64,000 nucleotides of DNA. Origin: Streptomyces glomeratus. Its GTDB lineage: Bacteria > Actinomycetota > Actinomycetes > Streptomycetales > Streptomycetaceae. Positions within the stretch are counted from its first letter, which is position 1. Every line of letters starts with the position of its first letter. Location of the stretch: contig NZ_JAKEEB010000015.1 in NCBI RefSeq assembly GCF_021462825.1, positions 102,092 to 166,091 on the forward strand, given 5' to 3'. Shown here one piece after another: positions 25,151 through 34,200 of the stretch. The notes beneath the pieces were generated by a model. That model ran no database searches. It worked only from the letters and a program-made list of their open reading frames with translations, and was not told the DNA's origin. Made by a program: the position numbers and the translations under genes.

Positions 25151-26449
25151 TCAGCTGCAGACGAGCAGACCCGCGTTGCGCTTGGCGGCGAGGATCCGAT
25201 GCACGCTGTCGTTGACCTTGGCTCGGAAGCCCGCGTCCTGCTGCATCCGGGTCTGGATGGCCTGCGCCATCGCCGGTACGACGTCCGGCCGTACCGTCAG
25301 GATCATGTTTCCGCCCGCCGTAAGGAAGTTCACCGCTCGCTGGGCGGGGGTGAAGGACCGTACCGCCACCGCGTTGCCCAGGTCGTCGGAGATGACCACG
25401 CCTTTGAAGCCCAACTGGCTGCGCAGCAGTTGGCCGATGACGGTCGGTGAGAAGGCCGCGATGTGCCGTGAGTCGATCTTGGTGTACGTGGCGAGTGAGG
25501 CCATCACGAACGGAGCACCGGCACGGATGCCGGTCCGGAACGGTGTGAGACTGGCGCTGCCGGAGGTCGTCACCGAGTCCTTCACGTTCGCGGTGGTGTC
25601 GGTGTTGCCGATCACCTGGCCCAGCCCCGGAAAATGCTTGAGCGTGGTCATGACGCCCGCCTGCGCGAAACCGCTGGAGAACGCGTTGCTGTGGGAACTC
25701 ACGACGTCCGGAGTGTGGCCGTACTCCCGGTAGAAGTGGCCGATCGGGCCGTTGCGTGTGCCCAGGCTCGCCGGGACCACGTCGGCGACCGGAGCCAGGT
25801 TGAGGTTCACCCCGGCGGCCTTCAGCTGATTGGCCCAGTCGGTCGCCCGGGTGCGCAGCGTCGTGGTCGACCAGCTGCCCTGGGTCAGCCCGTTGGGTAT
25901 GGTCGAGAATCCGGGGCCGTTCAGCACCTGCACCTGGCCGCCCTCCTGGTCGGTGGCGACGAACATTCCCACTCGGTGCCCGCCCACCTGGTCCGCCTGG
26001 CTCCGGACGCTGTCGACCAGCGTTCGGGTCGCCCGCGTCCCGGCGGTGCTGCGCCCGGTCAGCATGATGGAGCCCACATGGTTGTTCCGCAGAGTACGCA
26101 GTTGCGTCTGGTCGAGACGGGTAGCGGAGACGCCGCCCATGATGAGCTGCCCCACCCGTTGCGCTGAGGTCATGGCGGTGAAGTATCTGTCGACGCAGGT
26201 GGTGGCGGCCGAAGGACCTGTGAATGCGGCCGATGCACTTCCCGTGGTCGAGTAGCCGGGCAGGGAGCCGGTGGCGCCGGGGGCATCCGCGCCACGGCTG
26301 GTCGTGGCAGCTCTGACGGAACCGGCGGCACCCCCGTGCGCGGCCGCTTCGCCACAGACGGAAGCGGCCAGCACCAGGGAGACCAGCGGGGCCGCCGTGC
26401 GCAGAGCCGTGGAGCGGCGTTTTCCGAGCCGCCGGGTGCGTATCGTCAT
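25151..26449 (-). CDS. Secreted glycoside hydrolase family 3 (NagZ-like beta-N-acetylhexosaminidase)
   Basis: The ATG at 26449, with AGGAGAAG upstream, gives 432 residues; the open frame continues upstream without coding character. An N-terminal signal peptide (MTIRTRRLGKRR, a hydrophobic core, AAAHGG) precedes a Ser/Thr-rich linker and the GH3 barrel (about residues 90-430). Landmarks are QRVGQLIMGG, VGMFVATDQEGG, MTTLKHFPGLG and the nucleophile Asp in VVISDDLGN. The NagZ loop motif DSHxxxP, which supplies the acid/base His, reads KDSVTT here, so the catalytic acid may differ. It probably trims GlcNAc from chitin or peptidoglycan fragments and would feed the sugar-recycling genes at 9-15 kb. 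Confidence 0.85.
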   Translation of the reverse strand: MTIRTRRLGKRRSTALRTAAPLVSLVLAASVCGEAAAHGGAAGSVRAATTSRGADAPGATGSLPGYSTTGSASAAFTGPSAATTCVDRYFTAMTSAQRVGQLIMGGVSATRLDQTQLRTLRNNHVGSIMLTGRSTAGTRATRTLVDSVRSQADQVGGHRVGMFVATDQEGGQVQVLNGPGFSTIPNGLTQGSWSTTTLRTRATDWANQLKAAGVNLNLAPVADVVPASLGTRNGPIGHFYREYGHTPDVVSSHSNAFSSGFAQAGVMTTLKHFPGLGQVIGNTDTTANVKDSVTTSGSASLTPFRTGIRAGAPFVMASLATYTKIDSRHIAAFSPTVIGQLLRSQLGFKGVVISDDLGNAVAVRSFTPAQRAVNFLTAGGNMILTVRPDVVPAMAQAIQTRMQQDAGFRAKVNDSVHRILAAKRNAGLLVCS

Positions 26450-26956
26450 CGATTCTTCTCCTGTCCTGGATGCACCACGGACCGTCCGAACCGGCGGAAC
26501 TCGCATCGCTTCGGTTGCGCTGAACGGGGGATGCGGCGTCATCCCGACCGCACACACCGTGCGTGTGTTCCGCGCTTCCTTCAGCGTGTGGACGGTGCCA
26601 TGAAACGGATGGGCTGGGGCGTGCGGACGCGGTGGGTCACGGCGTCTGGGGCCCGCCTGAAGTCCCCAACGCACCGGGCCCGTCCCGGTGGATGGCGCCG
26701 CATGTAAGGGTTGCCATCTGCCATTTCCCGAGCTCGCCGGCAGGCGCTCCCTTCGGGCCGATGGTCGGCACGGCTCCATCCTGAGGACTACCCGGGTGCT
26801 TTGCAACCCTGGCAAGAGCGGGCGTGCGGACGTGAGTCCCCGCGCAGCGCGCCGTACTCGACGGCCTGTATCGGCACCCGTGGCGGCCACCGGAGCGACG
26901 AGCCCCGCCCGAGCCGGCGACCACGGCCCTGCGCCGACCGACGGACGAGGCGCGGC
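26450..26956. other. Roughly 500-bp intergenic stretch
   Basis: Upstream of the GH3 gene no family, tRNA or repeat is recognisable on either strand. Open frames here have no consistent codon preference and look like GC-driven shadows. Confidence 0.4.
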
Positions 26957-27004
26957 TCAGTCCGAGGTGCCGATCTCGATCAGACTGCCGTCCGGGTCAT
27001 GCAG
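26957..27004 (-). pseudogene. C-terminal scrap of a VOC/glyoxalase-family gene
   Basis: On the minus strand this reads LHDPDGSLIEIGTSD followed by TGA. That is the typical last strand of vicinal-oxygen-chelate (glyoxalase-like) proteins, where the Glu is the final metal ligand. Nothing of the rest of the gene remains upstream, because the DUF6817 gene begins to occupy the sequence 12 bp away. Confidence 0.5.
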
Positions 27005-27015
27005 TCAGGTGCTGG

Positions 27016-27684
27016 TCATGGGCCTTTGGAGTCCGGTGCGCCGGACAGTCCGAACCGGTGATCCTCGTCCGCGGCACCGGATAGGGGTGCGTACCGGCCG
27101 AGCAGTTGCACGCACGACCGCCAGGCCGCGGCTGACAGCAGATCGCGTGCGCCGCTGAACAGCCGGTACAGATCGGGGCCGTATCGCTCCGCCAGTTCGG
27201 TGTTGTGTGTGAGTACGTCGAGCTCGTTCGCCGCGGTGATCTCCAGAAACGCGCGTGCGTCGGGCTCCGGTGGTGTGTGTTCAGCGCCCGTGAAGCGGTC
27301 ACGGAAGACGACGGGCCGCACGCCGGCCAGGCGCGGATACACGACACCGCGGTCACAGCCTGCGTAGAGGTGGACCAACTCCTCGGACCGCTCGCCGATC
27401 AGCTGGGCGAGCACGGCGCGCTCCGAGGTGCCGAGCAGGGCCTGATCGAATCCTGCGGTCCCGTACGACGCGTGACACAGCCCCGCGACCTGGACGTCCG
27501 GATCGGCGCCCCATCGGCTCAGCACCCGCGCCACACGGATCAGGTGTTCCAGAAGTGTTCCTCCGGGGTGGGGCATCCGGTCCGCGCCTCGGGTGACCAG
27601 GAAGCCTGTGATCTGCGGCCAGTCCGCGTCGCGGCTGGGGCCACCTGCCGTGGTGCTTCCGTCGGCAGGTGAAGGACCCTGCAT
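27016..27684 (-). CDS. DUF6817-like (HD-fold-like) protein
   Basis: The ATG at 27684 has AGGAG upstream and overlaps the TGA of the ketopantoate-reductase-like gene (ATGA), giving 222 residues. The core runs from ITGFLVTRGADRMPHPGGTLLEHLIRVARVLSRWG through VQVAGLCHASYGTAGF to a helical half. The pattern of H in GGTLLEHL, LCHASYG and the ELVHLYAGCDR segment recalls HD-type metal hydrolases as annotated in DUF6817 proteins. The activity is unknown. It is the second gene of a LysR-controlled minus-strand pair. Confidence 0.7.
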   Translation of the reverse strand: MQGPSPADGSTTAGGPSRDADWPQITGFLVTRGADRMPHPGGTLLEHLIRVARVLSRWGADPDVQVAGLCHASYGTAGFDQALLGTSERAVLAQLIGERSEELVHLYAGCDRGVVYPRLAGVRPVVFRDRFTGAEHTPPEPDARAFLEITAANELDVLTHNTELAERYGPDLYRLFSGARDLLSAAAWRSCVQLLGRYAPLSGAADEDHRFGLSGAPDSKGP

Positions 27685-28577
27685 CACAACTCCTGATGTG
27701 CAGCGCGGCCCACCTCGGCCACCAGGCGTGCCGTGACCGGGGTACCGACGCCATGAGCGGTGGCGGCCCGCAGGACGGCTCCGCCGATGGCGTCGAGTTC
27801 GAGCGGGCGGCCGGCCTCGGCGTCGCGCTGCATCGAGGACTTCATCGTCTGCGGGGCGCGGTCGAAGAAGGAGAGCACGCCGTCCGTCGTTGCGGCCGCG
27901 CCGGCGGCACGCGCCACTGCGGTGATCTCGTCGAGGACGGCGAGCAGTTCCGGTCGATGCTGGGTGCGGACGGTGCCGATATCGGTCCGGTGCCGGGTTG
28001 TCAGCAGGGCGAAGGGGGCGAGGAAGACGAGCTTGTCCCAGAGCATCACCGTCTCGTCGTCCCGAACCGACACGCCGAGGCCGGAATGGCGCAGCCGATC
28101 CGCCAACTCGCTCGGCGGAGCGGCCAGTTCGACGTCCGCGAACGGGCTGGTGTGGACGATGCGCCCAGGTGAGGTCCGGGTCGCCTCGACTCTGATCGTC
28201 CCGGCGACGACCTCGCCCGCCGGGTAGCGCCCGCGGATCACGGCGAGGTGGTCGAGGCCATTGAGCAGCGGAATCACGACGGCGTCGCCGAGGACGTCTG
28301 GCGGCACCCGGCCGAGCGCCGCCGCGAGAGCGGTCTGCTTGACCGTCACGAACAGCACGTCCACCGGCTCGCGCAGCCGGGTGTCGGCCTCCACCGGCGC
28401 GGTGAACTCGCCGTACCGCTTGCTCTCGAGAAGCAGACCGTCCCGGCGCAGCACAGCGGCGGTCTCCTCGCCGGCCAGACAGACGACGCGGTGCCCGTCG
28501 CGGGCCAGCAGCGCGCCGACCAGGCCGCCGATGCCGCCTGGGCCGAGGACGGCCACCGTCAGAGCGGATGTGGTCAC
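27684..28577 (-). CDS. Ketopantoate reductase-like (ApbA/PanE) oxidoreductase
   Basis: From GTG 28577, with AAGGAG five bases upstream, the protein has 297 residues. The N-terminal Rossmann fold starts TVAVLGPGGIGGLVGALL. VKQTAL and the substrate-binding region PLLNGLDHL follow, and the C-terminal helical domain has MLWDKLVFLAPFALLT and SSMQRDAEAGRPLELDAIGG, with the conserved Lys and Ser/Asp expected for the family. It would reduce 2-dehydropantoate or a similar 2-oxo acid using NADPH. Pairing with DUF6817 and a divergent LysR regulator argues for a specialised rather than housekeeping role. Confidence 0.85.
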   Translation of the reverse strand: MTTSALTVAVLGPGGIGGLVGALLARDGHRVVCLAGEETAAVLRRDGLLLESKRYGEFTAPVEADTRLREPVDVLFVTVKQTALAAALGRVPPDVLGDAVVIPLLNGLDHLAVIRGRYPAGEVVAGTIRVEATRTSPGRIVHTSPFADVELAAPPSELADRLRHSGLGVSVRDDETVMLWDKLVFLAPFALLTTRHRTDIGTVRTQHRPELLAVLDEITAVARAAGAAATTDGVLSFFDRAPQTMKSSMQRDAEAGRPLELDAIGGAVLRAATAHGVGTPVTARLVAEVGRAAHQEL

Positions 28578-28712
28578 GTGGACTCCTTGTCCTCGGGAGA
28601 ACGATGTCCAGCGGGTCGGCACCCGCCCTGCCTCCACGGGTCCGGACCGTTGTGGAAGCATCGGGCGGGTTGCCGCCCTGGGCCCTGCGTCGATGATCGA
28701 GCACTCCGGAAA

Positions 28713-28763
28713 CCCAAGTCAATCCAGGGGTTCACTGGGAAGGCCCCAAGCAATACCTTGGGG
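28713..28763 (+). promoter_or_regulatory. Two palindromic LysR-type operator candidates
   Basis: CCCCAAG (28744-28750), a CAATAC spacer and CTTGGGG (28757-28763) form a perfect 7-bp inverted repeat ending 4 bp before the LysR GTG. An imperfect copy, CCCAAG-TCAATC-CAGGGG (28713-28730), lies 31 bp upstream. Such tandem sites in the space between divergent genes are typical of LysR activators that also repress themselves. Confidence 0.6.
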
Positions 28764-28767
28764 GTTT

Positions 28768-29670
28768 GTGACACTCGACGATCTCCGCGTCTTCGCCGTG
28801 GTCTGCCGGACCGGCTCCCTGAGCGCCGCCGCCCGCGACCTGACCCGTACACAGTCGGCGGTCAGCCAGCATGTGAAGCGGCTCGAGCGTGAAATCGGCC
28901 TCAGCCTGCTTGAGCGGCAGCCACGAGGCGTCGTACCGACCCTCGCCGGAAGACGGCTGCACGCAGCGGTCACGGAAGGCCTCGGGTGCATAGATCAGGC
29001 ACTGCGCCAGCTGAACGATCTCGCCCACGCAGAAGGCGGATCGGTACGGGTCACCACCGGGGCGACCACCGTCCGGCACTTCATGGCTGCCGCGGTCGTC
29101 GACTTCCGTCGGCGCTTTCCCCAGGCCAGCCTGGAATTCCAGACCGAGCCCTCCAGCCGTGGCTGCTTCGAGGCCCTGGCCGCCGGCAGCGTCGACCTCG
29201 CCTGGGTCACGCTCGGGCCCTCGATCCGCTCCGCCGAGCAGCACCCCGTCGTCGAGCTGCCCTGGGCGCTCGCCGTCACGGCGCGGGATCCGCTGGCGGG
29301 CAGAGCGTTCATCGATCCAGCCGACCTTCAGGAGGCCCGGCTGATCGGGCTCCCGGAGAACTCGACCTCCCGCTCCCAACTCAGCTCCCGGCTCGCCGAA
29401 TCCGGGATCCGGCCCGTTTTCGACACCAGCGTCACCGACTGGGACACGGCGGTCCTCCTCGCCGGGCTGGGACTCGGCCGCGCCGTCGTCCCGGCCTTGC
29501 CCGACTGGAGCGGCCCGGGCCATCCGGACCTGCGGCTGATCCCCATCCCCGCGCTCCCGCCCCTCGCCGCGGGATGGGCGGTGCGCAGCTGGGACGCCCT
29601 CTCCCCGCTGGCCCGCTCCTTCGCGGAAGGCGTCGCCCATCACTGCCGGAAGCAGCCCGCCGCTCCATGA
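28768..29670 (+). CDS. LysR-family transcriptional regulator
   Basis: The GTG at 28768 gives 300 residues, the usual LysR length; the longer open frame upstream overlaps the divergent gene and is a shadow. The winged helix spans about residues 1-60 (LDDLRVFAVVCRTGSLSAAARDL, QSAVSQHVKRLE). The periplasmic-binding-protein-like effector domain spans about 90-290, with VRVTTGATTVRHFMAAAV. It probably controls the divergent ketopantoate-reductase-like/DUF6817 pair through the palindromes just upstream of its start. Confidence 0.88.
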   Translation: MTLDDLRVFAVVCRTGSLSAAARDLTRTQSAVSQHVKRLEREIGLSLLERQPRGVVPTLAGRRLHAAVTEGLGCIDQALRQLNDLAHAEGGSVRVTTGATTVRHFMAAAVVDFRRRFPQASLEFQTEPSSRGCFEALAAGSVDLAWVTLGPSIRSAEQHPVVELPWALAVTARDPLAGRAFIDPADLQEARLIGLPENSTSRSQLSSRLAESGIRPVFDTSVTDWDTAVLLAGLGLGRAVVPALPDWSGPGHPDLRLIPIPALPPLAAGWAVRSWDALSPLARSFAEGVAHHCRKQPAAP

Positions 29671-29890
29671 GGGAAGTCCCCGCTCTGCTCCCCGACCCGT
29701 ACGGCACAGTCTGGACGCCATCCTCCGGGAATACCGTTGGTCGGGTCAGCCCGACACCTCGACCGTGCACCGGACGCGCGGCAACCGGGGTCCCGGATCG
29801 CCCGACGGCCGCGATTGCCGCCCGGTGCTCCTGTGCCGGGGCGGGAGCTGCGCGCCGAAGACCAACCACGACGACGATAGGAGCTCCGAA

Positions 29891-30085
29891 GTGAAACTTC
29901 GGTCGCGTCTCTCGTTAGGCACAGCGGCGCCATCACTGGCCGGCATCGGCGCGCTTGCCGCCCCTGCCGCCACAGCCGCGGCCGCTCCTGACACGCACTC
30001 CGTGTTCGCGGCCCAGAACCGCCGGCCCGGCTCGCACGACACCCACGGCAACTGGGCGAGGGTCTGGTCGATCACGAACTGCTGA
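29891..30085 (+). CDS. Small secreted peptide, 64 residues
   Basis: A GTG at 29891 follows an AGGAG site and starts a short frame with a signal-peptide layout: KLRSRL, an Ala/Gly/Leu core (SLAGIGALAAPAATAAAA) and a cleavage-like APDTHS. The mature part would be about 33 residues, ending HGNWARVWSITNC with a C-terminal Cys. I recognise no family. It could be a genuine small secreted peptide, a bacteriocin-like product, or the start of a truncated secreted protein. It ends 52 bp before the convergent NlpC/P60 gene. Confidence 0.4.
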   Translation: MKLRSRLSLGTAAPSLAGIGALAAPAATAAAAPDTHSVFAAQNRRPGSHDTHGNWARVWSITNC

Positions 30086-30136
30086 CGGGGCCGGCTACGG
30101 TCTCGGTGGTGTCCGGCGGCCCCGTCGTCCCGGAGG

Positions 30137-31018
30137 TCAGGACGTGCAGGTGGGCACGCCGTCGAGCCAGGCCGGGCCCTGGATGTAGATGTTGGTGACC
30201 CAGGCCCGGTAGTCCGGCAGGTAGGACCAGGCGTCGTTGGTGTATCCGTCGGCGGTGACGAGTTCCGCGTGCTTCTGGCACTCGACCCGGATCGTGGTCG
30301 GCCCGGGGAAGGCGTACACCCGGGCTGCACGCGTGGACGGCTGGGCCTTCGTCCAGACACCGGTGCCCCAGGTGCGGAAGACATGCCCGCTCACCGCGCC
30401 GGTGTCGACGCGCAGCGCACCGAAGTAGTCCCCGCCCAGGCGTACGTCACTGACCATCAGCTTGGTGCCCGACTGCCTTGCCTCGACCATTCTGCCTGCG
30501 CCCAGGTAGATCGCGATGTGGTGGAGGTTCTGCGAGGTGCCCCAGGCGAGCAGGTCGCCGGGCAGCAGTGGGGCGAGACCCTGGGCGGCCGTGAAGCGGG
30601 CGGCGGCACGGGGTGTGTAGTACTGGGCGTCGGCGTCGCCGTTGAGGATGTCGGACCCGGCGGCCTGCGCGTAGGCGTAGCGCACCAGCCCCGAGCAGTC
30701 GAAGCCGAGCCGTTCCGGGTCGTGTTCGCTGGCCGGGTCGGTCGGGTCGACCTGCCCATAGGTGGCGCCGGGCCGGGGGCCGTGGCCGCCGCCCCAGGTG
30801 TACCAGACCCCTGCCGCCACCTGCGTACAGGCCGCGGCGATCGCCTGCTCGGCCGCCGCGGAGGCGCCCGGTGCCAGGGCGGCGCACCGTTCGTCGGCCC
30901 GCGGTGCGGCGATGGTGCCGGGCGTCCGTTCGGCGGCACGGGCCGAGGACGTGAACGCCCAGGTGAGCAGGGTGAGCAAGCAGATGGTGACGCCGATGAG
31001 ACCGGTCCTGTCGCGCAT
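30137..31018 (-). CDS. Secreted NlpC/P60 (C40) peptidoglycan endopeptidase
   Basis: The 293-residue protein has an N-terminal signal sequence (MRDRTGLIGV, hydrophobic core, SSARAAE). The NlpC/P60 catalytic core lies in about residues 70-205: Cys nucleophile in FDCSGLVRYAYAQA, His in NLHHIAIYLGAG, plus PLLPGDLLAWG. A C-terminal SH3-like segment (about 215-290) has two cysteines and ends GVPTCTS. It cleaves peptide stems in cell-wall peptidoglycan outside the cell. The domain order, catalytic first and SH3-like after, is less common than the reverse. Confidence 0.85.
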   Translation of the reverse strand: MRDRTGLIGVTICLLTLLTWAFTSSARAAERTPGTIAAPRADERCAALAPGASAAAEQAIAAACTQVAAGVWYTWGGGHGPRPGATYGQVDPTDPASEHDPERLGFDCSGLVRYAYAQAAGSDILNGDADAQYYTPRAAARFTAAQGLAPLLPGDLLAWGTSQNLHHIAIYLGAGRMVEARQSGTKLMVSDVRLGGDYFGALRVDTGAVSGHVFRTWGTGVWTKAQPSTRAARVYAFPGPTTIRVECQKHAELVTADGYTNDAWSYLPDYRAWVTNIYIQGPAWLDGVPTCTS

Positions 31019-31227
31019 GCCGGTACCCCCGTTCGTGTCGTGGATGTGCGGTGCTTACGAGCGGCTCCACGCCGCGGCGAAGCACGCCACGGCGCCGGTG
31101 TGCGGGCGCCGCATCGGCGTCCAGGCTGCCGACCGGCCGTGCCACCGGTCGACGTCGGCGCGGCGCCCTCTTCGGGAAGGCGACGGGAAACCCTCGGGAA
31201 ACCCCCGCTCGCTCCGGCGGGCGGGAC

Positions 31228-34200
31228 TCAGATGCGTGCGCAGGCCTGCGCCACGGACACGCCGGACTCGGGCGTCAGCCCCACAACCGCGCTGCGGCCG
31301 GCGGACTCGAGCACGCGGCAGACCGCAGCCAGCCGCGCGGAGAGGTCCAGGTCCCACAGCCGGACGGTGCCGTCGTTGCTGCTGCTGGCCACCGTCCGCC
31401 CGTCCGGGGAGAAGACCACGCCCCACACCGCGTTGGTGTGACCGGTCAGGGCGGCCCAGGGGCGTCGCCAGCGCACGTCCCACAGCCGCACCGTCCGGTC
31501 ACTGCCGCTGCTCGCCAGCAGGCGGCCGTCCGGCGAGAAGGCGATGCCCCGCACCGATCCGGCGTGGCCGGTCAGGGACGCCTCCAGCCCGTTCCGGCTC
31601 AGGTCCCACAGACGCACGGTGCCGTCGTTGCCGCCGCTGGCCAGGGTGTGCCCGTCGGGGCTGTACGCCACGCCGCGCACCGCACCGGTGTGGCCGGTGA
31701 GCGTGGCCGTGCAACGACGGGTCGCCACATCCCACAGCCGTACGGTCAGATCGTCACTGGCGCTGGCGAGGGTGCGGCCGTCGGGGCTGAAGGCGATGTC
31801 GTTGACGAAGTCGGTGTGCCCGGTGAGCACGGCGAGCGGGTGGTGGGTCGGAACGTCCCACAGGCGGACGGTGCCGTCGGATCCAGCCGACGCCGCAGTG
31901 CGGCCGTCGGGAGCGAACGCGACCGCGAACACGCTCCCACGGTGGCCTTCGAGCGTGCCGAGCGGACGGCGGTCGGGAACGTCCCACAGGCGGACGGTCC
32001 CATCGGATCCCGCCGAGCCCAGCGTGCGGCCGTCAGGAGCGAAGGCCACCGAGACAACGCTCTCGCGATGGCCCGTCAAGGTGGCCTGTGGCCGTCGCCG
32101 GTCCACATCCCACACCCGTACCGTGTGATCGGTGTCGGCGGTGGCCAGCAGCTTGCCGTCCGGGCTGTAGGCGGCGTGAGAGACCTCGGTGAACGGCGGT
32201 GCGGCGAGCGCGCGGCCTCTGAGGTCCCACAGTACGACGGACTGGTCGAAGCCGGCGGTGGCCAGCAGGGTCCCGCTGCCGTTCACGGCCACACCGAGGA
32301 CGTAGTCCGTGTGTCCGGCCAGCGTCGCCGTCGGCCGCCCGCTGCGCACGTCCCACAGCCTGGTCGTGCCGTCGCCCCCCGCGCTGACCACACTCGCACC
32401 GTCGGGTGTCCAGGCGACCGCATTGACATCGTCACCGTGTCCGGTCAGCGTGGCGGCCACCCGGCGCGCGGCCACGTCCCACAGCCGGACGGTCCGGTCC
32501 ACTCCTCCCGTTGCCAGGCTGCGCCCGTCCGGTGAAAATGCCACGCCCAGCACCTCGTCGGTGTGGCCGTGCAGTTCGGCGACGGGGCGTGCCGTGTCGG
32601 TGCTCCACAGGCGTACGGTGCGGTCGGAGCCGGCCGATGCCAGCGTCCGTCCATCGGGGGCGTACGACAGCGCGGTGACGTTCCCGGAGTGACCGCGGAG
32701 CACCGCCCGGGCCCGGTGGCCGGGCCCGGTGTCCCACAGCTGCACTGTTCCGTCGCGGCCCGCGAGGGCGAGCGTACGGCCGCGGGGGTCGAAGGCCACC
32801 GCCCGGGCGCCCGTGGTCCGCTCGGGCAGCACCGTCACGGTCCCTCGGCCGGCCGTCAGCCACAGGCGCACGGGACCGTCTGTCGAACTGGCCGCGAGAG
32901 TGAGGCCGTCGGGGCTGAAGGCGACCGAGCGTACGCGCCCGGGCAGGGTGAGCGTGGCGACGGTGCGGTGGTCGGCCAGGCGCCGCAGTTTCACGGTTCC
33001 GTCGGAACTCGCCGTCGCCAGCAGCCGGTCGTCCGGCGCGAAGGCGAGCGCGTTGACCGGTCCTCGCTGGCCGCCGAGCCGACGGGCGAACGGCTGGGAC
33101 TGGGTGCTCAGCAGTGCGCCGCGGGCCTCGGGCGTGGCGCCGGCCCGGTAGGCCGCGACCGCCAGAAGCATCGAGGCCTCGGGCCGGCCGCCGGCCAGTG
33201 AGGTGGACTGCAGGGCCAGGGCCCGTGAGCGGGAGACGTGCTCCTGGGCGAGAGCCGCTGTGCGCTGCTGATAGGCCAGGCCTCCCGCGGCCAGGGCGAG
33301 GCCGAGCAGGGCGACGAGTGTGGCCAGCATGACGTCGCGCAGCCGTTGCTGGCGCCGCGCCCGACGCTGCCGTGCCTCCTCCTCGGCGCAGCTCGCCCGA
33401 AGGAACGCCCTCTCGCCCCGGCTGAGACGGCTGGAGCCGTCCAGTTCATCGGCCCAGGAGCGTGCCGTCTCCAGCCGGGTGCCCCGGTACAGGGCGGAGG
33501 CGTCGCGGCCCTCGCGCTCCCATTCCGCGGCCGCTTGGGCGAGCTGCTGGTGGATCAGGAGCCCTGCCAGGTCCGCCTGGATCCAGTCCCGCAGCCGTGG
33601 CCAGGCGTGCAGCAGCGCCTCGTGGGTGATCGCGACCATGTCGTGGTCCACGGTGATCAGTCGGGCCCGTACGAAGGCGTCGAGCGCCGCCGCGACATCG
33701 TCCGTGTCGCCGAGTTGCTCCATCAGGACGGTCCGGCTCGTCCGGCGCCGTGTCGCGCCGGTGTCCTTGGAGACGTGCACCAGCCGGGACAGGATCCGCC
33801 GGACCGTCTTCTGCTCGGCCGGATACAGCCCGGCGAACACCTCCTCGGCGGTGCGGGCGACCGCGCCCCGAATGCCGCCGGTGCGTTCGTACCCGGCAAC
33901 GGTCAAAGTGGACTGCCGGCGGTGCTGCCAGGTGGCCAGCAGCGCATGGGACACCAGCGGCAACACTCCGGACGGCGTCTCCTGGACCTGGGCGCCCCCG
34001 TGGCCGGCCGTTTCAGGCTCGTCGCGTAGCCCGGCGTCGCCCAGCAGCAGCGGGAGCAGCCCGGGTTCCAGCGTGACGCCGGCGCGTTCCGCGGGGCGGG
34101 TGACCGACTCACGCAGCTCGGCGACCGACATCGGCGCCAGCGCGAACAGCCCGTCCGAGAACACCGCTGACAGTTCCGGGAGTTCCAGGCAGCGTCCCAG

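Noticed and set aside
28261..28767. Longer LysR start giving a 469-residue protein
   Set aside because: The added part overlaps the divergent reductase gene and has no coding character; the GTG at 28768 gives the standard LysR length.
31300..33100. Repeat or CRISPR-like array because of regular near-identical units of about 126 bp
   Set aside because: These are WD40 coding repeats in one frame, without spacers of array type.
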